A DNA stretch of 18,099 nt from Chloroflexota bacterium (GTDB taxonomy: Bacteria > Chloroflexota > Chloroflexia > QHBQ01 > JADMIH01). Where the stretch lies: positions 1-18,099 of the forward strand of contig JADMIH010000073.1 of assembly GCA_015478675.1 (NCBI GenBank). Direction: 5' to 3'. Position 1 is the stretch's first letter; each line of letters starts with the position of its first letter. The translations under genes and the position numbers were made by a program. Shown here piece by piece: positions 1-7,752 of this stretch. The notes beneath the pieces were generated by a model. The model was not told the origin of the DNA. It searched no databases and worked only from the letters and a program-made list of their open reading frames with translations.

Positions 1-113
1 TATTACAAGGTTCCTGCTCGTTTGTCAGCCTTTCTCAGCATTTCTTCTCTGTTTTTCCCTCCCTCTTCTCTCCCTTTTTCCCACACCCACCGCTCCTGGG
101 ACAGTTACTAAGG
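1..113. other. Intergenic, pyrimidine-rich, no gene seen
   Basis: The top strand is rich in C and T and I see no gene. Bases 95-108 (cctgggacagttac) resemble the right end of the family A repeats, so a worn neighbouring copy may end here, five bases before copy A1 begins. Confidence 0.3.
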
Positions 114-255
114 GTAACTGTTCAAGATAGGGGTGGAGCAATCGTCAAGGGGTAGCTGTGGAGGCCTACCCTCACCTACCCTCACCCCAGGCCCCTCTCC
201 CTTCATGGGAGAGGGGCCTTTAATCACCCTTGTAACCCCTGCTCTGAACAGTTAC
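114..255. repeat. Family A miniature inverted-repeat element, copy A1
   Basis: A 142-bp intergenic element that starts GTAACTGTTCAAGA and ends CTGAACAGTTAC, so the two ends are inverted repeats. It shares internal text (ggtggagcaatc, gtagctgtggaggc, a ccctcacccc tract and a CCCCTCTCCC hairpin) with copies near 5.2, 10.5, 16.5 and 16.7 kb. It has no coding capacity and no clear target duplication. It lies just downstream of pepF. Confidence 0.75.
189..219 (+). terminator. Hairpin inside repeat A1, terminator-like on the plus strand
   Basis: A perfect 13-bp stem with a ttcat loop, followed on the plus strand by tttaat. It is an integral part of the repeat family rather than a dedicated gene terminator. 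It may slow or stop transcription in either direction, including transcripts leaving pepF. Confidence 0.4.
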
Positions 256-321
256 GTGAAGCGCGAAACGTACTGAGTGAGAGTTAGGGCTGGAGGCCCA
301 CTGCCTATAGTGTCTCACGCA

Positions 322-2127
322 TCACGCCCCCAGCAACTCCTCCATATGGTCCAGGCGTTGCTCGAAGAGCTTCAGAGCCTGGCGAACGGGCTGGGGGGAC
401 GCCATGTTTACGCCTGCTTTGCGGAGGAGATTTATAGAGTAGTCGCTGCCGCCGCTGCTCAGAAAGCCCAGGTAGCGGTCAACTGCGGACTGGCCTTCGT
501 TCAGGATTTGCTGTGAGAGCGCGACGGCTGCTGACATACCTGTCGAGTACTTATAAACGTAGAAGCTGCGGTAGAAGTGTGGTATACGTGCCCACTCGAT
601 TGCTACACCTTCGTCCACATAAACATTGTCTCCGTGATACTGCTTGTTGAGACCGTAGTGTATCTCCGATAGCATCTCGGCGGTGAGCGCCTGGCCCGCC
701 TCCGCACGCTCGTGTGCTATCTTCTCGAACTCCGCGAACATTGTTTGCCTGTACAGCGTGGTCCTGAATTGCTCAAGACTATAGTTCACTACAGCCAGCT
801 TTACATTTTTGTCATCGGTGCTATCCAGCAGATAATGGCTCAACAGCTGCTCATTCAGCGTTGACGCAACCTCAGCAACGAAGAGGGTATAGCCGGAGTA
901 GATGTAAGGTTGGTCGCGATGAGAGTAGAAGGTATGCAGCGAATGGCCCGTCTCATGGGCCAGAGTAAAGAGATCGCGCAGGTTATCCTGGTAGTTCAGC
1001 AGCATAAAGGGGTGAACGCCGTAAACACCCCAGCTGTACGCGCCCGATGTCTTATTAGGCGTTTCATAAACGTCTGTCCAGCGCGAGCTAAACCCCTGCT
1101 TGACTGTGGACTGGTACTCCGCTCCCATGGGAGCGAGCGCTTCTGCTACTATTTGCGTGGCGCGGTCGTATGGGATCACCTCGTCTACTTCCTGCAACAA
1201 CGGCACGTGCAGGTCGTACATGTGCAATTCGTCGAGGCCCAGCACTCGCTTGCGCAACTCCATGTAACGATGCAGCAAATGCAGGTTATCGTGCACTGCC
1301 GTTATCAAGCCGTCATAGACACCAAGGGGAATATTGTCCTTCGAGAGTGAAGCCTCCCGTGCTGAGCCGTACTTGCGCGCGCGGGCATAGAAGATATCCG
1401 ACTTTACTTGCGTGGAGTAGCAGGTGGCAATTGTATTTCGCTTGTCGGTGAATGCCTTGTGGAATGTGGTAAATGCCTCGGCTCGCACCCGGCGGTCTGC
1501 CGAGCGGAGATAACGGAGATAACGGCCTTGCGTTAGTTCTACTTCCTGCCCATCCTCGTCCTTGATGGTGCCGTAGGTCATGTCGGCATCCGTGAGCATA
1601 TCGTATATCTGGCTCGGACCTGCCGCTATCTCGCCTGCTGCCGCCAGCAACGCCTCTTCGGAAGCGCCAAGCATATGCTCCTGCTCACGGAAAAGGTCGT
1701 CAAGCTGATGCTCGTACAGACGTAGCTCCTCGTTGCTCCCCATGAGCTGCTCTATCTTGTCGCGTCCGCTCTGTAATAGCTCAGGGTCGAAGAACGACAG
1801 GACTTCCTCAGCGTGAGTCCACAACGCCTGTGCGCGGTCGGCGAGCGCCTGATAGCGGGCGTCGGTGTTCTCCTCATCTCGGCGCATACGGGCGTAGGAA
1901 TAGAGTCTCTCGATGTGCAGGTTTATCTCGTCGCGCAGCTTCCACGCCTTCAGGAGTGTTTCGCCGGTCTCGCTTAGCTGCCCCTGGTATTCCTTTATTT
2001 CGTCGAGAAGTGGGGCTACCTGGGCGAACTCTGCTTCCCACCCCGTATCTTGCGGGTAAACCGCTTCCAGGTCCCATTTGTATTCAGTAGCAACCTCACT
2101 CCGTGCCGGTAAAGCTTTTGTAACCAT
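322..2127 (-). CDS. pepF: Oligoendopeptidase F (M3B zinc metallopeptidase)
   Basis: A cytosolic zinc peptidase that cleaves short peptides, as expected for family M3B. The zinc site HETGH is at residues 391-395 in the context LAHETGHSLHTFYSH. The likely third zinc ligand is Glu419 in FVAEVASTLNE. The C-terminal stretch HGDNVYVDEGVAIEW and the following tyrosine-rich FYRSFYVYKYSTG segment are typical of the family and shape the substrate channel. At 601 residues it has the usual full length, and there is no signal peptide. The ATG start has GGAGGT seven bases upstream. It is transcribed alone: repeat A1 lies downstream, and a tiny inverted-repeat element lies about 55 bp upstream of the start. 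The family assignment is secure; the physiological substrate is unknown. Confidence 0.95.
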   Translation of the reverse strand: MVTKALPARSEVATEYKWDLEAVYPQDTGWEAEFAQVAPLLDEIKEYQGQLSETGETLLKAWKLRDEINLHIERLYSYARMRRDEENTDARYQALADRAQALWTHAEEVLSFFDPELLQSGRDKIEQLMGSNEELRLYEHQLDDLFREQEHMLGASEEALLAAAGEIAAGPSQIYDMLTDADMTYGTIKDEDGQEVELTQGRYLRYLRSADRRVRAEAFTTFHKAFTDKRNTIATCYSTQVKSDIFYARARKYGSAREASLSKDNIPLGVYDGLITAVHDNLHLLHRYMELRKRVLGLDELHMYDLHVPLLQEVDEVIPYDRATQIVAEALAPMGAEYQSTVKQGFSSRWTDVYETPNKTSGAYSWGVYGVHPFMLLNYQDNLRDLFTLAHETGHSLHTFYSHRDQPYIYSGYTLFVAEVASTLNEQLLSHYLLDSTDDKNVKLAVVNYSLEQFRTTLYRQTMFAEFEKIAHERAEAGQALTAEMLSEIHYGLNKQYHGDNVYVDEGVAIEWARIPHFYRSFYVYKYSTGMSAAVALSQQILNEGQSAVDRYLGFLSSGGSDYSINLLRKAGVNMASPQPVRQALKLFEQRLDHMEELLGA

Positions 2128-2181
2128 CCGTTCAGACCTCCATAATGTTCTTCAGCCAATCATCAGCCGCAATGTATAACT

Positions 2182-2242
2182 TAGGACTTACGCATCCACG
2201 TGCGTGAGCATCATCCGGTTCGTGCCTGATTTGCGTAAGCCC
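2182..2242. repeat. Tiny inverted-repeat element upstream of pepF
   Basis: AGGACTTACGCA at 2183-2194 is repeated inverted as TGCGTAAGCCCT at 2232-2243, with one mismatch. The block is flanked by the direct repeat tataact (2175-2181 and 2243-2249), which could be a target duplication. It is about 61 bp long and non-coding. I cannot name its family. Confidence 0.45.
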
Positions 2243-2333
2243 TATAACTGTCTGTATATGTTAGCTGCTCACGCCGGGTGTGGCAACGGTCTACAGTATG
2301 AGATGTATTGTAAAACGGCAGCAGAAAAAGGGC

Positions 2334-2358
2334 AAAAAAAGAGGCCCGTGTGGGCCTC
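2334..2358 (-). terminator. Rho-independent terminator on the minus strand
   Basis: Read on the minus strand, stem GAGGCCC, loop ACAC, stem GGGCCTC and then seven T. It ends the 2394-3329 gene, 35 bp past its stop codon. It also directly follows a copy of the tRNA-fMet 3' end, as a tRNA terminator normally would. Confidence 0.85.
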
Positions 2359-2371
2359 AGTGGTAGCGGGG
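2355..2371 (-). repeat. Second copy of the tRNA-fMet 3' end (att-like direct repeat)
   Basis: These 17 bases are identical and in the same orientation to 5063-5079. Read on the minus strand they hold the 3' acceptor strand CCCCGCT, then ACCA, then CTGAGG. There is no T-arm or anticodon arm next to it, so it is a fragment and not a tRNA gene. It may be an attachment-site duplicate or the remnant of a second tRNA copy. Confidence 0.6.
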
Positions 2372-2393
2372 CTGCAAGCGATTATTCAGTGAG

Positions 2394-3329
2394 TTACGGT
2401 GCTGGTGGTATGATAATCGGTATAACCGTGCCCTCCGGTGCTGGAATGGAAGTGGGAAGCGCAAGCTTGGTAAAGTTTTGGAGACCCATTCGCTCCATTG
2501 GGGCGAAGGGTAGTTCAACCCTTGGTACTTCCTGCATCGCGTTTGTTATGCCAGATGCACGTATATCACGACGTACATATGTTGGCGTCACGTCCACTAA
2601 GAAGACGTGTGGATCGCTACCTAGACTGCCCAACTTGGCTGTATCAACTCTGCCGTACAGACCAAACACGCCATAAACATTGTTGGAGAAAAAGCCTCCC
2701 AGCAGGTTATCAATAGACGATTGAGGTAGGGGGTCATCTTGGGTACCCCCCACACCTACAGTGCCGCCATCTGATCCCGGCGCTCCTGTTCGAAGTAGTG
2801 CTTGCGTAACTTGTAAACTATTAGTCTTAGCCCATGTTCTGAACCAGTCAGCAGGCATTGGATATACAAACGTGACTGCCACGTCCGCTACGCCGCCACC
2901 CTTGATGACTTCTGGTAGCAAAGCCTTGTTAGCCGCAGCATACGCTTTTATGACCTTCTCTACATCTACACCCAGATACACCTTGGCCAGTAGCAAAGCC
3001 TTGTTAGCCGCAGCATACGCTTTTATACCAGCTATAGTGTCGCGGTCGTAATTGATGGTAGCGTGCAAACCCTCGATGTCATTGCTGGTAGCGGCATACT
3101 TCCATGTGCCAAAGTCTCTCTGGCTCACAGTGGTATAGGGATGTGGAGCAGAGTTTGCGCCTTCTTTAGCTCCCGCAGGAGAAGCTACCTGATCAGATGA
3201 GGCTGCTGGAATTTCTCTTAGCGGGGCAGTGCGTAAGAGCAGCATCGCAGCAACCGCGATTACAGCTAATATAAGAGCGAGACTGATGCTACGTAGAGCT
3301 AATCTAGTTAGTAGACTTTTCCGATTCAT
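2394..3329 (-). CDS. Membrane-anchored or secreted protein of unknown function
   Basis: I do not recognise this 311-residue protein. It starts at an ATG with GAGGAGG eight bases upstream. The N-terminus has basic residues followed by a hydrophobic segment at about residues 11-33, so it is a signal peptide or signal anchor. The rest is predicted to be extracytoplasmic. The peptide KAYAAANKALL occurs twice, 25 residues apart, encoded by an exact 37-bp DNA repeat. The C-terminus is rich in proline and isoleucine (IPIIIPPAP). It lies 122 bp downstream of the SLH protein gene on the same strand with no clear terminator between them, so the two may be co-transcribed. Both sit between the two copies of the tRNA-fMet 3' end. 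I see no catalytic motif. Confidence 0.7.
   Translation of the reverse strand: MNRKSLLTRLALRSISLALILAVIAVAAMLLLRTAPLREIPAASSDQVASPAGAKEGANSAPHPYTTVSQRDFGTWKYAATSNDIEGLHATINYDRDTIAGIKAYAAANKALLLAKVYLGVDVEKVIKAYAAANKALLPEVIKGGGVADVAVTFVYPMPADWFRTWAKTNSLQVTQALLRTGAPGSDGGTVGVGGTQDDPLPQSSIDNLLGGFFSNNVYGVFGLYGRVDTAKLGSLGSDPHVFLVDVTPTYVRRDIRASGITNAMQEVPRVELPFAPMERMGLQNFTKLALPTSIPAPEGTVIPIIIPPAP
2915..3026. repeat. Exact 37-bp direct repeat inside a coding region
   Basis: Bases 2915-2951 and 2990-3026 are identical, offset by 75 bp (25 codons, in frame). The sequence between the copies and that following the second copy are not similar, so this is not a simple 75-bp tandem duplication. Confidence 0.9.
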
Positions 3330-3451
3330 AAGAAGCCCTCCTCGGTTCGGCTATCTCACCGTGCTACCTACACTTACATGCTTTATCTGGCTGCCTTTTC
3401 ATTGGGTAATTAAAAGGCTTGCTTGCTGGGGTCAGGTCAGCCATTTGTATC

Positions 3452-4840
3452 TCAGGGGCAAGGGAAAACGCCGTACTGATTGCCCGCGTACGAAGCCCCA
3501 GCGTCGCCTTTCCGCATGCAGAACTTCTGCATATTGTCTTTAGCATCATACCCATTCACAGAAATTGGATCGTTATTCGAATTGAGTTGATAATTATCAA
3601 TGTTGATCTCGCCCCTGTTATTTCCGTTGTCGGGGGTCCAATCGTCATAGACAAAATATTGCGCGGAACTTGTGTCTAACAGATTAGGACTGTTCGAGTA
3701 AATTCTAATCTCCGCGTTGGAAAATGTGCAGCCGGGTTTCACCACTTGGCCCGCATCTGGAAGATTGGTTGCAAAGCTAGGGTAGTCCCAAGTTCCAGCT
3801 TGGCAGCCTGATGCATAGCTAGGGTTGCTACCTACATTATTGAAGACGTGGAACACTATAGCAACTTTATTGCTTGCTGTACACGCCAGATATGCTTTTG
3901 CGTTGGGGCTGAAGGATATCTCACGGCCTATAACCCCAAAGTTGGAGAATCCGCCATAGTCCTGCGTGAACCCAGCTTCACTACCTGCTGGCGTATCTTG
4001 ATACGCTCCGCTCATGTTAGGTGTAGGATTGGTGCAACTTAGGGGCGGTCCAAGCACATAATTATTGGAGCCTTCATACGGACCAGAGTGCCCAGATGAT
4101 CCATTATGGGTAAATTGGCGCTCAAGAGCGGTTAGCCTGAAGAAAGCTGTGGCGACATCTCCCCGAAGGACTGAGTTGTTTACACCGAAAACTCCAGTGG
4201 AAACTGGCGCCATGGCAAAGTGTGCATAAGCTGTTTCTACATATGAGTAGAAGGTAGAGCCAACAGGCACATCGTTAAAGTGGGCAGTGGTCGGGGCTAT
4301 GTACATGCGAACGTTGTTCATTGCTCTGGTAACCATCTTCGCAAACTGGCCTCGGGTCGTCGTATTGTATACCCTGAAGTATGGTCTATTCTGCCCATCG
4401 CACGGTTCCCCTGCGCCACCACATGGATAGCCACTAGCCCATCCATAGTAGTTTACAGTCTCAATGTAAATATAGAAGGTAGAGCCAACAGGCACATCTG
4501 CGAACGTGTTAACAGGTGGATTCTGAAGCACTGCGCCTTCGCTAGTTTTGGCGTTCGCCAGAAACTTCGAGATTTGGCCCCGAGTCGCACTATCGTTGGG
4601 TAAAAAACAGGGTGAGCCAACACCGACATTGGAACATTGGGAACCGCTATAGCCCCCAACCCAGCCATTGTCGGCGATGAAATATATACCTGGTCCATTG
4701 CCGTTAATCCTACCTACATCAGTGAAGTTAATTGTGCCCGTGTACGCTTGGGCTGGCTTGGTGCCTGTCAGCGACATGCTAACCGCCAGTAGACTGAGCA
4801 CAGCCAGTGTAGTGGAACTTCTAGTTCTGAATAGGCGCAT
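3452..4840 (-). CDS. Secreted protein with three SLH-like repeats and an unknown C-terminal domain
   Basis: A 462-residue exported protein with a signal peptide at residues 1-32 (ending around KPAQA). Three SLH-like repeats follow at roughly 38-100, 110-175 and 185-245, with motifs such as FADVPVGSTFY, GYPCGGAGEPC and TTRGQFAKMV. SLH repeats usually bind secondary cell-wall polymers at the cell surface. Residues 250-462 have no family I recognise; they contain several cysteines, a glycine/serine-rich stretch and many asparagines near the end (RGEINIDNYQLNSNND). The ATG start has AAGGAGAGG upstream. The repeats share the cysteine-containing insert with the glycosidase at 10804-13209. The DNA is AT-richer than the neighbouring housekeeping genes: 3541-3600 has 19 G or C in 60. 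This agrees with its place between the duplicated tRNA ends and suggests transfer. Confidence 0.85.
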   Translation of the reverse strand: MRLFRTRSSTTLAVLSLLAVSMSLTGTKPAQAYTGTINFTDVGRINGNGPGIYFIADNGWVGGYSGSQCSNVGVGSPCFLPNDSATRGQISKFLANAKTSEGAVLQNPPVNTFADVPVGSTFYIYIETVNYYGWASGYPCGGAGEPCDGQNRPYFRVYNTTTRGQFAKMVTRAMNNVRMYIAPTTAHFNDVPVGSTFYSYVETAYAHFAMAPVSTGVFGVNNSVLRGDVATAFFRLTALERQFTHNGSSGHSGPYEGSNNYVLGPPLSCTNPTPNMSGAYQDTPAGSEAGFTQDYGGFSNFGVIGREISFSPNAKAYLACTASNKVAIVFHVFNNVGSNPSYASGCQAGTWDYPSFATNLPDAGQVVKPGCTFSNAEIRIYSNSPNLLDTSSAQYFVYDDWTPDNGNNRGEINIDNYQLNSNNDPISVNGYDAKDNMQKFCMRKGDAGASYAGNQYGVFPCP

Positions 4841-5014
4841 TTGCCTCTCCTTGTGGTTGGTGCATGACTGAACAGGCTGTATCAGGTTGGGCAGTCATGC
4901 AAGGTGAGAATACATGTGGCATGGCATGCACAACTTGGTGGCGGCTATTAGCCCCCACCCCCAATCTTCAGGGATCACGCTCCGCCCACGTTAATTGGTC
5001 AGCAACTACAGAAA

Positions 5015-5063
5015 GACCCAAGCCTGACTATCCCTAAGGCTTAGGGATAGTCAGGCTTGGGTC
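5015..5063 (-). terminator. Long perfect hairpin downstream of tRNA-fMet
   Basis: A 23-bp perfect stem (5015-5037 with 5041-5063) and a 3-base loop. On the minus strand it is followed by TTTCTG and starts five bases after the tRNA's CCA end. It most likely terminates the tRNA transcript, although the T run is short for so strong a stem. Confidence 0.65.
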
Positions 5064-5068
5064 CTCAG

Positions 5069-5143
5069 TGGTAGCGGGGGTAGGATTCGAACCTACGACC
5101 TTTGGGTTATGAGCCCAACGAGCTTCCGCTGCTCCACCCCGCG
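5069..5143 (-). tRNA. Initiator tRNA-fMet (anticodon CAU)
   Basis: The cloverleaf folds by eye. The acceptor strands are CGCGGGG and CCCCGCT, with discriminator A and an encoded CCA. The D stem is GAGC/GCTC, the anticodon loop CTCATAA, and the T arm GTAGG-TTCGAAT-CCTAC. Three consecutive G-C pairs at the base of the anticodon stem (GGG/CCC) and an unpaired first acceptor position mark it as the initiator rather than an elongator Met tRNA. The first pair is C1-U72, not the C1-A72 of Escherichia coli. The D loop is only seven nucleotides (AGCGGAA). Confidence 0.95.
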
Positions 5144-5154
5144 TCATTGCCCTT

Positions 5155-5183
5155 AGTATACTCCATGACTGGAAGCATGTCAA
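5155..5183 (-). promoter_or_regulatory. Promoter of tRNA-fMet
   Basis: On the minus strand, TTGACA (5178-5183), a 17-bp spacer and TATACT (5155-5160), ending 11 bp before the mature tRNA 5' end. This is nearly consensus for the housekeeping sigma factor. Repeat A2 begins 14 bp upstream of the -35 box. Confidence 0.85.
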
Positions 5184-5197
5184 GGTGACTTTCACTT

Positions 5198-5367
5198 GTG
5201 TAAGTGTTCAGAGTTGGGGTGTAGCAATCTTCTTGGGGTAGCTGTGCACCCTCACCCTCCCTCACCCACCCTCACCCCCAAACCCCCTCTCCCTTCATGG
5301 GAGAGGGGGCTTTATTCCTGCTGAGTATCGGCGGCTATGCCCCTGCACCCCAACTCTGAACGCTTAC
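5198..5367. repeat. Family A miniature inverted-repeat element, copy A2
   Basis: The ends are gtaagtgttcagagttgggg (from 5200) and ccccaactctgaacgcttac (to 5367): a 20-bp inverted repeat with one mismatch. The direct repeat tttcactt at 5190-5197 and 5368-5375 flanks the element and looks like an 8-bp target duplication; two extra bases (gt) lie between the left duplicate and the inverted repeat. An 11-bp hairpin lies at 5283-5309, followed by tttatt on the plus strand. The right duplicate abuts the stop codon of the FtsB-like gene. Confidence 0.85.
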
Positions 5368-5375
5368 TTTCACTT

Positions 5376-5822
5376 TCATGGCGACGCGCTGCCGGAGCTA
5401 AACAGGTCCAGCCATTTTTGCCAGTTTGCTTCGGCGGGCGGGACGGTAGTTTCCGTGATTGGCTGCTGAGCAGAGGGAACGCCGGTGATTGTGCCCTGCG
5501 AAGCTGAGGGAGCAGCATTGATGGGGATGAGCACTTGCTCATCGGGGCGGCGCAAGTTGAGGTCTTCGCGGGCCCGCTGCTCTATATACTTGTCCGATAG
5601 ATAGTACTGGAGCTTGGCGGCCAGCCTGCTATTGTCATCACGCAGGGCTGCATTCTGTACACGCTGTACCGCGACCTGGTCGTTCAAGCTATGCTCAAGT
5701 AGAAGCTCCTGGCCGTAGCGCACGATGAAGAAGAGCACAGCCAGCCCAAGTACGAGCCATAAGGCGGTGGTTGACAGTGACCTGTGTTTGTTGTTCCGTC
5801 TGGTCCTGATTACCGCGCTCAT
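5376..5822 (-). CDS. FtsB/DivIC-like septum formation protein
   Basis: A 148-residue bitopic membrane protein: a short basic cytoplasmic N-terminus, one membrane segment at about residues 20-38 (LWLVLGLAVLFFIV), then a coiled coil with asparagine- and leucine-rich heptads up to about residue 80, and the conserved YIEQRAREDLNLRRPDE segment. Members of this family link early and late division proteins and help activate septal wall synthesis. The C-terminal 40 residues are low-complexity (Ala, Pro, Ser, Thr). The ATG start has GAGGAGAGG upstream. It is the last gene of the rodA-gatCA run, 30 bp after gatA, and repeat A2 follows its stop. Its presence with rodA in one transcript is consistent with a wall or division role. 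I am sure of the superfamily, less so of strict orthology to FtsB or DivIC. Confidence 0.8.
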   Translation of the reverse strand: MSAVIRTRRNNKHRSLSTTALWLVLGLAVLFFIVRYGQELLLEHSLNDQVAVQRVQNAALRDDNSRLAAKLQYYLSDKYIEQRAREDLNLRRPDEQVLIPINAAPSASQGTITGVPSAQQPITETTVPPAEANWQKWLDLFSSGSASP

Positions 5823-5852
5823 GCCTCTCCTCTTCCTGCCAGTGGAAAGTGA

Positions 5853-7421
5853 TTATACATGAGCATTGAGACCCTGGGCAGCGTTTTCCACCTGGGGATC
5901 AGGGATTAGTAGCTGATCTCCGATCCCTCGTCTCCGTCTGTGCCAGCCGGTGGCTAACTGGTATGCATGCGCCACGCCCAGTACAGTGGCTTCGTCGAAG
6001 TGCTTGCCGAGTATTTGCATCCCCACAGGCAGGCCACCTGCGAGACCACAAGGCACAGAGATCCCAGGTATTCCTGCCAGGTTCGCGGGCACCGTGTAGA
6101 CATCGTTGAGGTACATAGCCAGAGGGTCGCCCATCTTCTCGCCAAGTTGGAAGGCCACAGTGGGCGTGGTGGGCCCGACAATTACGTCTACCTTCTCGAA
6201 GACTTGCTCGTAATCGCGGGCAATCAATGTGCGTACTTGCTGCGCTTTCTTGTAGTATGCGTCATAGTAGCCCGCGCTCAGGGCGTATGTGCCGAGCATG
6301 ATCCTCCTCTTGACCTCCGGGCCGAAGCCATAATCACGCGTGGCAAGCATCGACTCGATGGAGTTTCCGGGTTCAGGGTCGCGGTAGCCGTACTTCATGC
6401 CGTCATATCGCGCCAGGTTGGAGCTTGCTTCCGCGGGGGCGATGATATAGTAGGTAGCAAGCGAGAATTCTGTATGCGGCAGCGTTACTTCGTGTAGCTC
6501 AGCGCCGAGATGCCGTAATTCATCTATAGCCGCGCGCACAGCATCGCTGACCTCGCGCTGTAGCCCTTTGCCCCAGAACTCGGCGGGGATACCCACCTTC
6601 ACACCATCCAGCGAGCCGCCGCGTTTCTCAAGTTCCGCAAGCAACGCAGCGTATGGCGGCACAGCTAAAGGTTGCGAAGTAGAGTCTAGCTCGTCTTCGC
6701 CTGCTATCGCCTCCATCACAATCGCCGCGTCATAGGCGGTGTGGGTAAGTGTGCCGATCTGATCCAGGGACGACGCGAATGCCACCAGCCCAAAGCGAGA
6801 CACGCGGCCATATGTAGGCTTCAGGCCCGTCACTCCGCAGAGTGAAGCAGGTTGCCGCACGCTGCCACCCGTGTCGGTGCCAAGCGAATAGCTCCCCATC
6901 CCCGCCGCCACCGCCGCCGCCGAGCCGCCACTCGACCCTCCAGGCACGCGCTCAAGGTCCCAGGGATTATGGCTCGCCCCCCACGCTGAGTTTTCGGTCG
7001 AGGAACCCATTGCGAATTCATCGCAGTTAGTTTTGCCCAGCAGCACGGCCCCAGCCGCCGCCAGTTTCGCCGGTACAGTACCGCTGAATGGTGGGATAAA
7101 GTTCTCCAGGTGTCGAGAGCCGCAGGTCGTGCGCACTCCTTCTGTGATCAGCACATCTTTGAGGCTCATTGGCACGCCGTCGAGGGGTGATTTTGCTGCT
7201 TCACCCTTGGCCCTTCTGCCATCGAAGCCCCTGGCGGCGGCAAGGGCAACCTCCTGGCTGACTGAGGTAAATGCCTTTATAGCGCTATCTTCGCCAGCTA
7301 TTCTCTCAAGAGCAGCCCGGGTAAGCTCCACCGAGGATATATCCCCGCTGTCAAGAAGTTGGCGTGCTTCCCGGATCGTCAGATAGGCAAGGGAGGCTGG
7401 TCTATCTTCCACGTTAGCCAA
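5853..7421 (-). CDS. gatA: Asp-tRNA(Asn)/Glu-tRNA(Gln) amidotransferase subunit A
   Basis: The glutamine-hydrolysing subunit of GatCAB. It supplies ammonia to amidate Glu-tRNA(Gln) and/or Asp-tRNA(Asn) in the cytoplasm. The amidase-signature triad is visible: Lys88 in SLKDV, the cis-Ser163 in the GGSSGGS loop and nucleophile Ser187 in GTDTGGSVRQP, with the same spacing as in characterised GatA proteins. The 522-residue length is slightly longer than usual because of a C-terminal extension. The start is TTG, preceded by GGAGGAG and overlapping the end of gatC by 8 bp (ATTGGCTAA), which implies translational coupling. gatB is not in the window. Confidence 0.96.
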   Translation of the reverse strand: MANVEDRPASLAYLTIREARQLLDSGDISSVELTRAALERIAGEDSAIKAFTSVSQEVALAAARGFDGRRAKGEAAKSPLDGVPMSLKDVLITEGVRTTCGSRHLENFIPPFSGTVPAKLAAAGAVLLGKTNCDEFAMGSSTENSAWGASHNPWDLERVPGGSSGGSAAAVAAGMGSYSLGTDTGGSVRQPASLCGVTGLKPTYGRVSRFGLVAFASSLDQIGTLTHTAYDAAIVMEAIAGEDELDSTSQPLAVPPYAALLAELEKRGGSLDGVKVGIPAEFWGKGLQREVSDAVRAAIDELRHLGAELHEVTLPHTEFSLATYYIIAPAEASSNLARYDGMKYGYRDPEPGNSIESMLATRDYGFGPEVKRRIMLGTYALSAGYYDAYYKKAQQVRTLIARDYEQVFEKVDVIVGPTTPTVAFQLGEKMGDPLAMYLNDVYTVPANLAGIPGISVPCGLAGGLPVGMQILGKHFDEATVLGVAHAYQLATGWHRRRRGIGDQLLIPDPQVENAAQGLNAHV

Positions 7422-7752
7422 TGCTCTCCTCCTCGCCTGCTACCGCTTCGCCTTTACCTTCCCTGAAGTCCTCAAGCACAGCAGGCACCCTGAAGAAGTC
7501 GCCCTCCCGCGCTGGGGCGTTGCTCAACAGCATCTCCACAGGCATAGATGGCCTCGCCTCGTCAGCGCGTGTGACGTTCAGGTGCGCCACAACCTGCGCG
7601 GTCGGAGGTATACTGGAGGTGTCTACTTTCTCCAGGAGTGCTATGTAATCAAGCACATCTAGAAGTTGCCCACGCAAATCTTCTACTTCGTTCTCTGTCA
7701 GTCCAAGTCGCGCCAGCATAGCGACGTGGCGCACCTCTTCCGGTGTCAACAA
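7414..7752 (-). CDS. gatC: Asp-tRNA(Asn)/Glu-tRNA(Gln) amidotransferase subunit C
   Basis: The small subunit that clamps GatA to GatB. The N-terminal pattern LTPEEVRHVAMLARLGLTENEVEDL and the downstream DVLDYIALLEKVDTSSIPP region are typical of GatC. I chose the TTG at 7752 because AGGAGGT lies six bases upstream and the protein then begins next to the conserved TPEEV. The frame is open up to another TTG at 7791, which would add 13 residues but has no good ribosome binding site and no family support. The C-terminus (REGKGEAVAGEEESIG) is acidic and longer than in many homologues. It overlaps gatA by 8 bp. Confidence 0.92.
   Translation of the reverse strand: MLTPEEVRHVAMLARLGLTENEVEDLRGQLLDVLDYIALLEKVDTSSIPPTAQVVAHLNVTRADEARPSMPVEMLLSNAPAREGDFFRVPAVLEDFREGKGEAVAGEEESIG

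Noticed and set aside
910..1350. Open frames on the plus strand opposite pepF
   Set aside because: They lie wholly within pepF, have no ribosome binding site and encode low-complexity or arginine-rich products, as expected of antisense shadows.
2360..2440. A complete second tRNA gene next to the 2355-2371 fragment
   Set aside because: No T arm (GGTTCGAATCC-like) or anticodon arm can be folded upstream of the fragment; only the 3' end is present.
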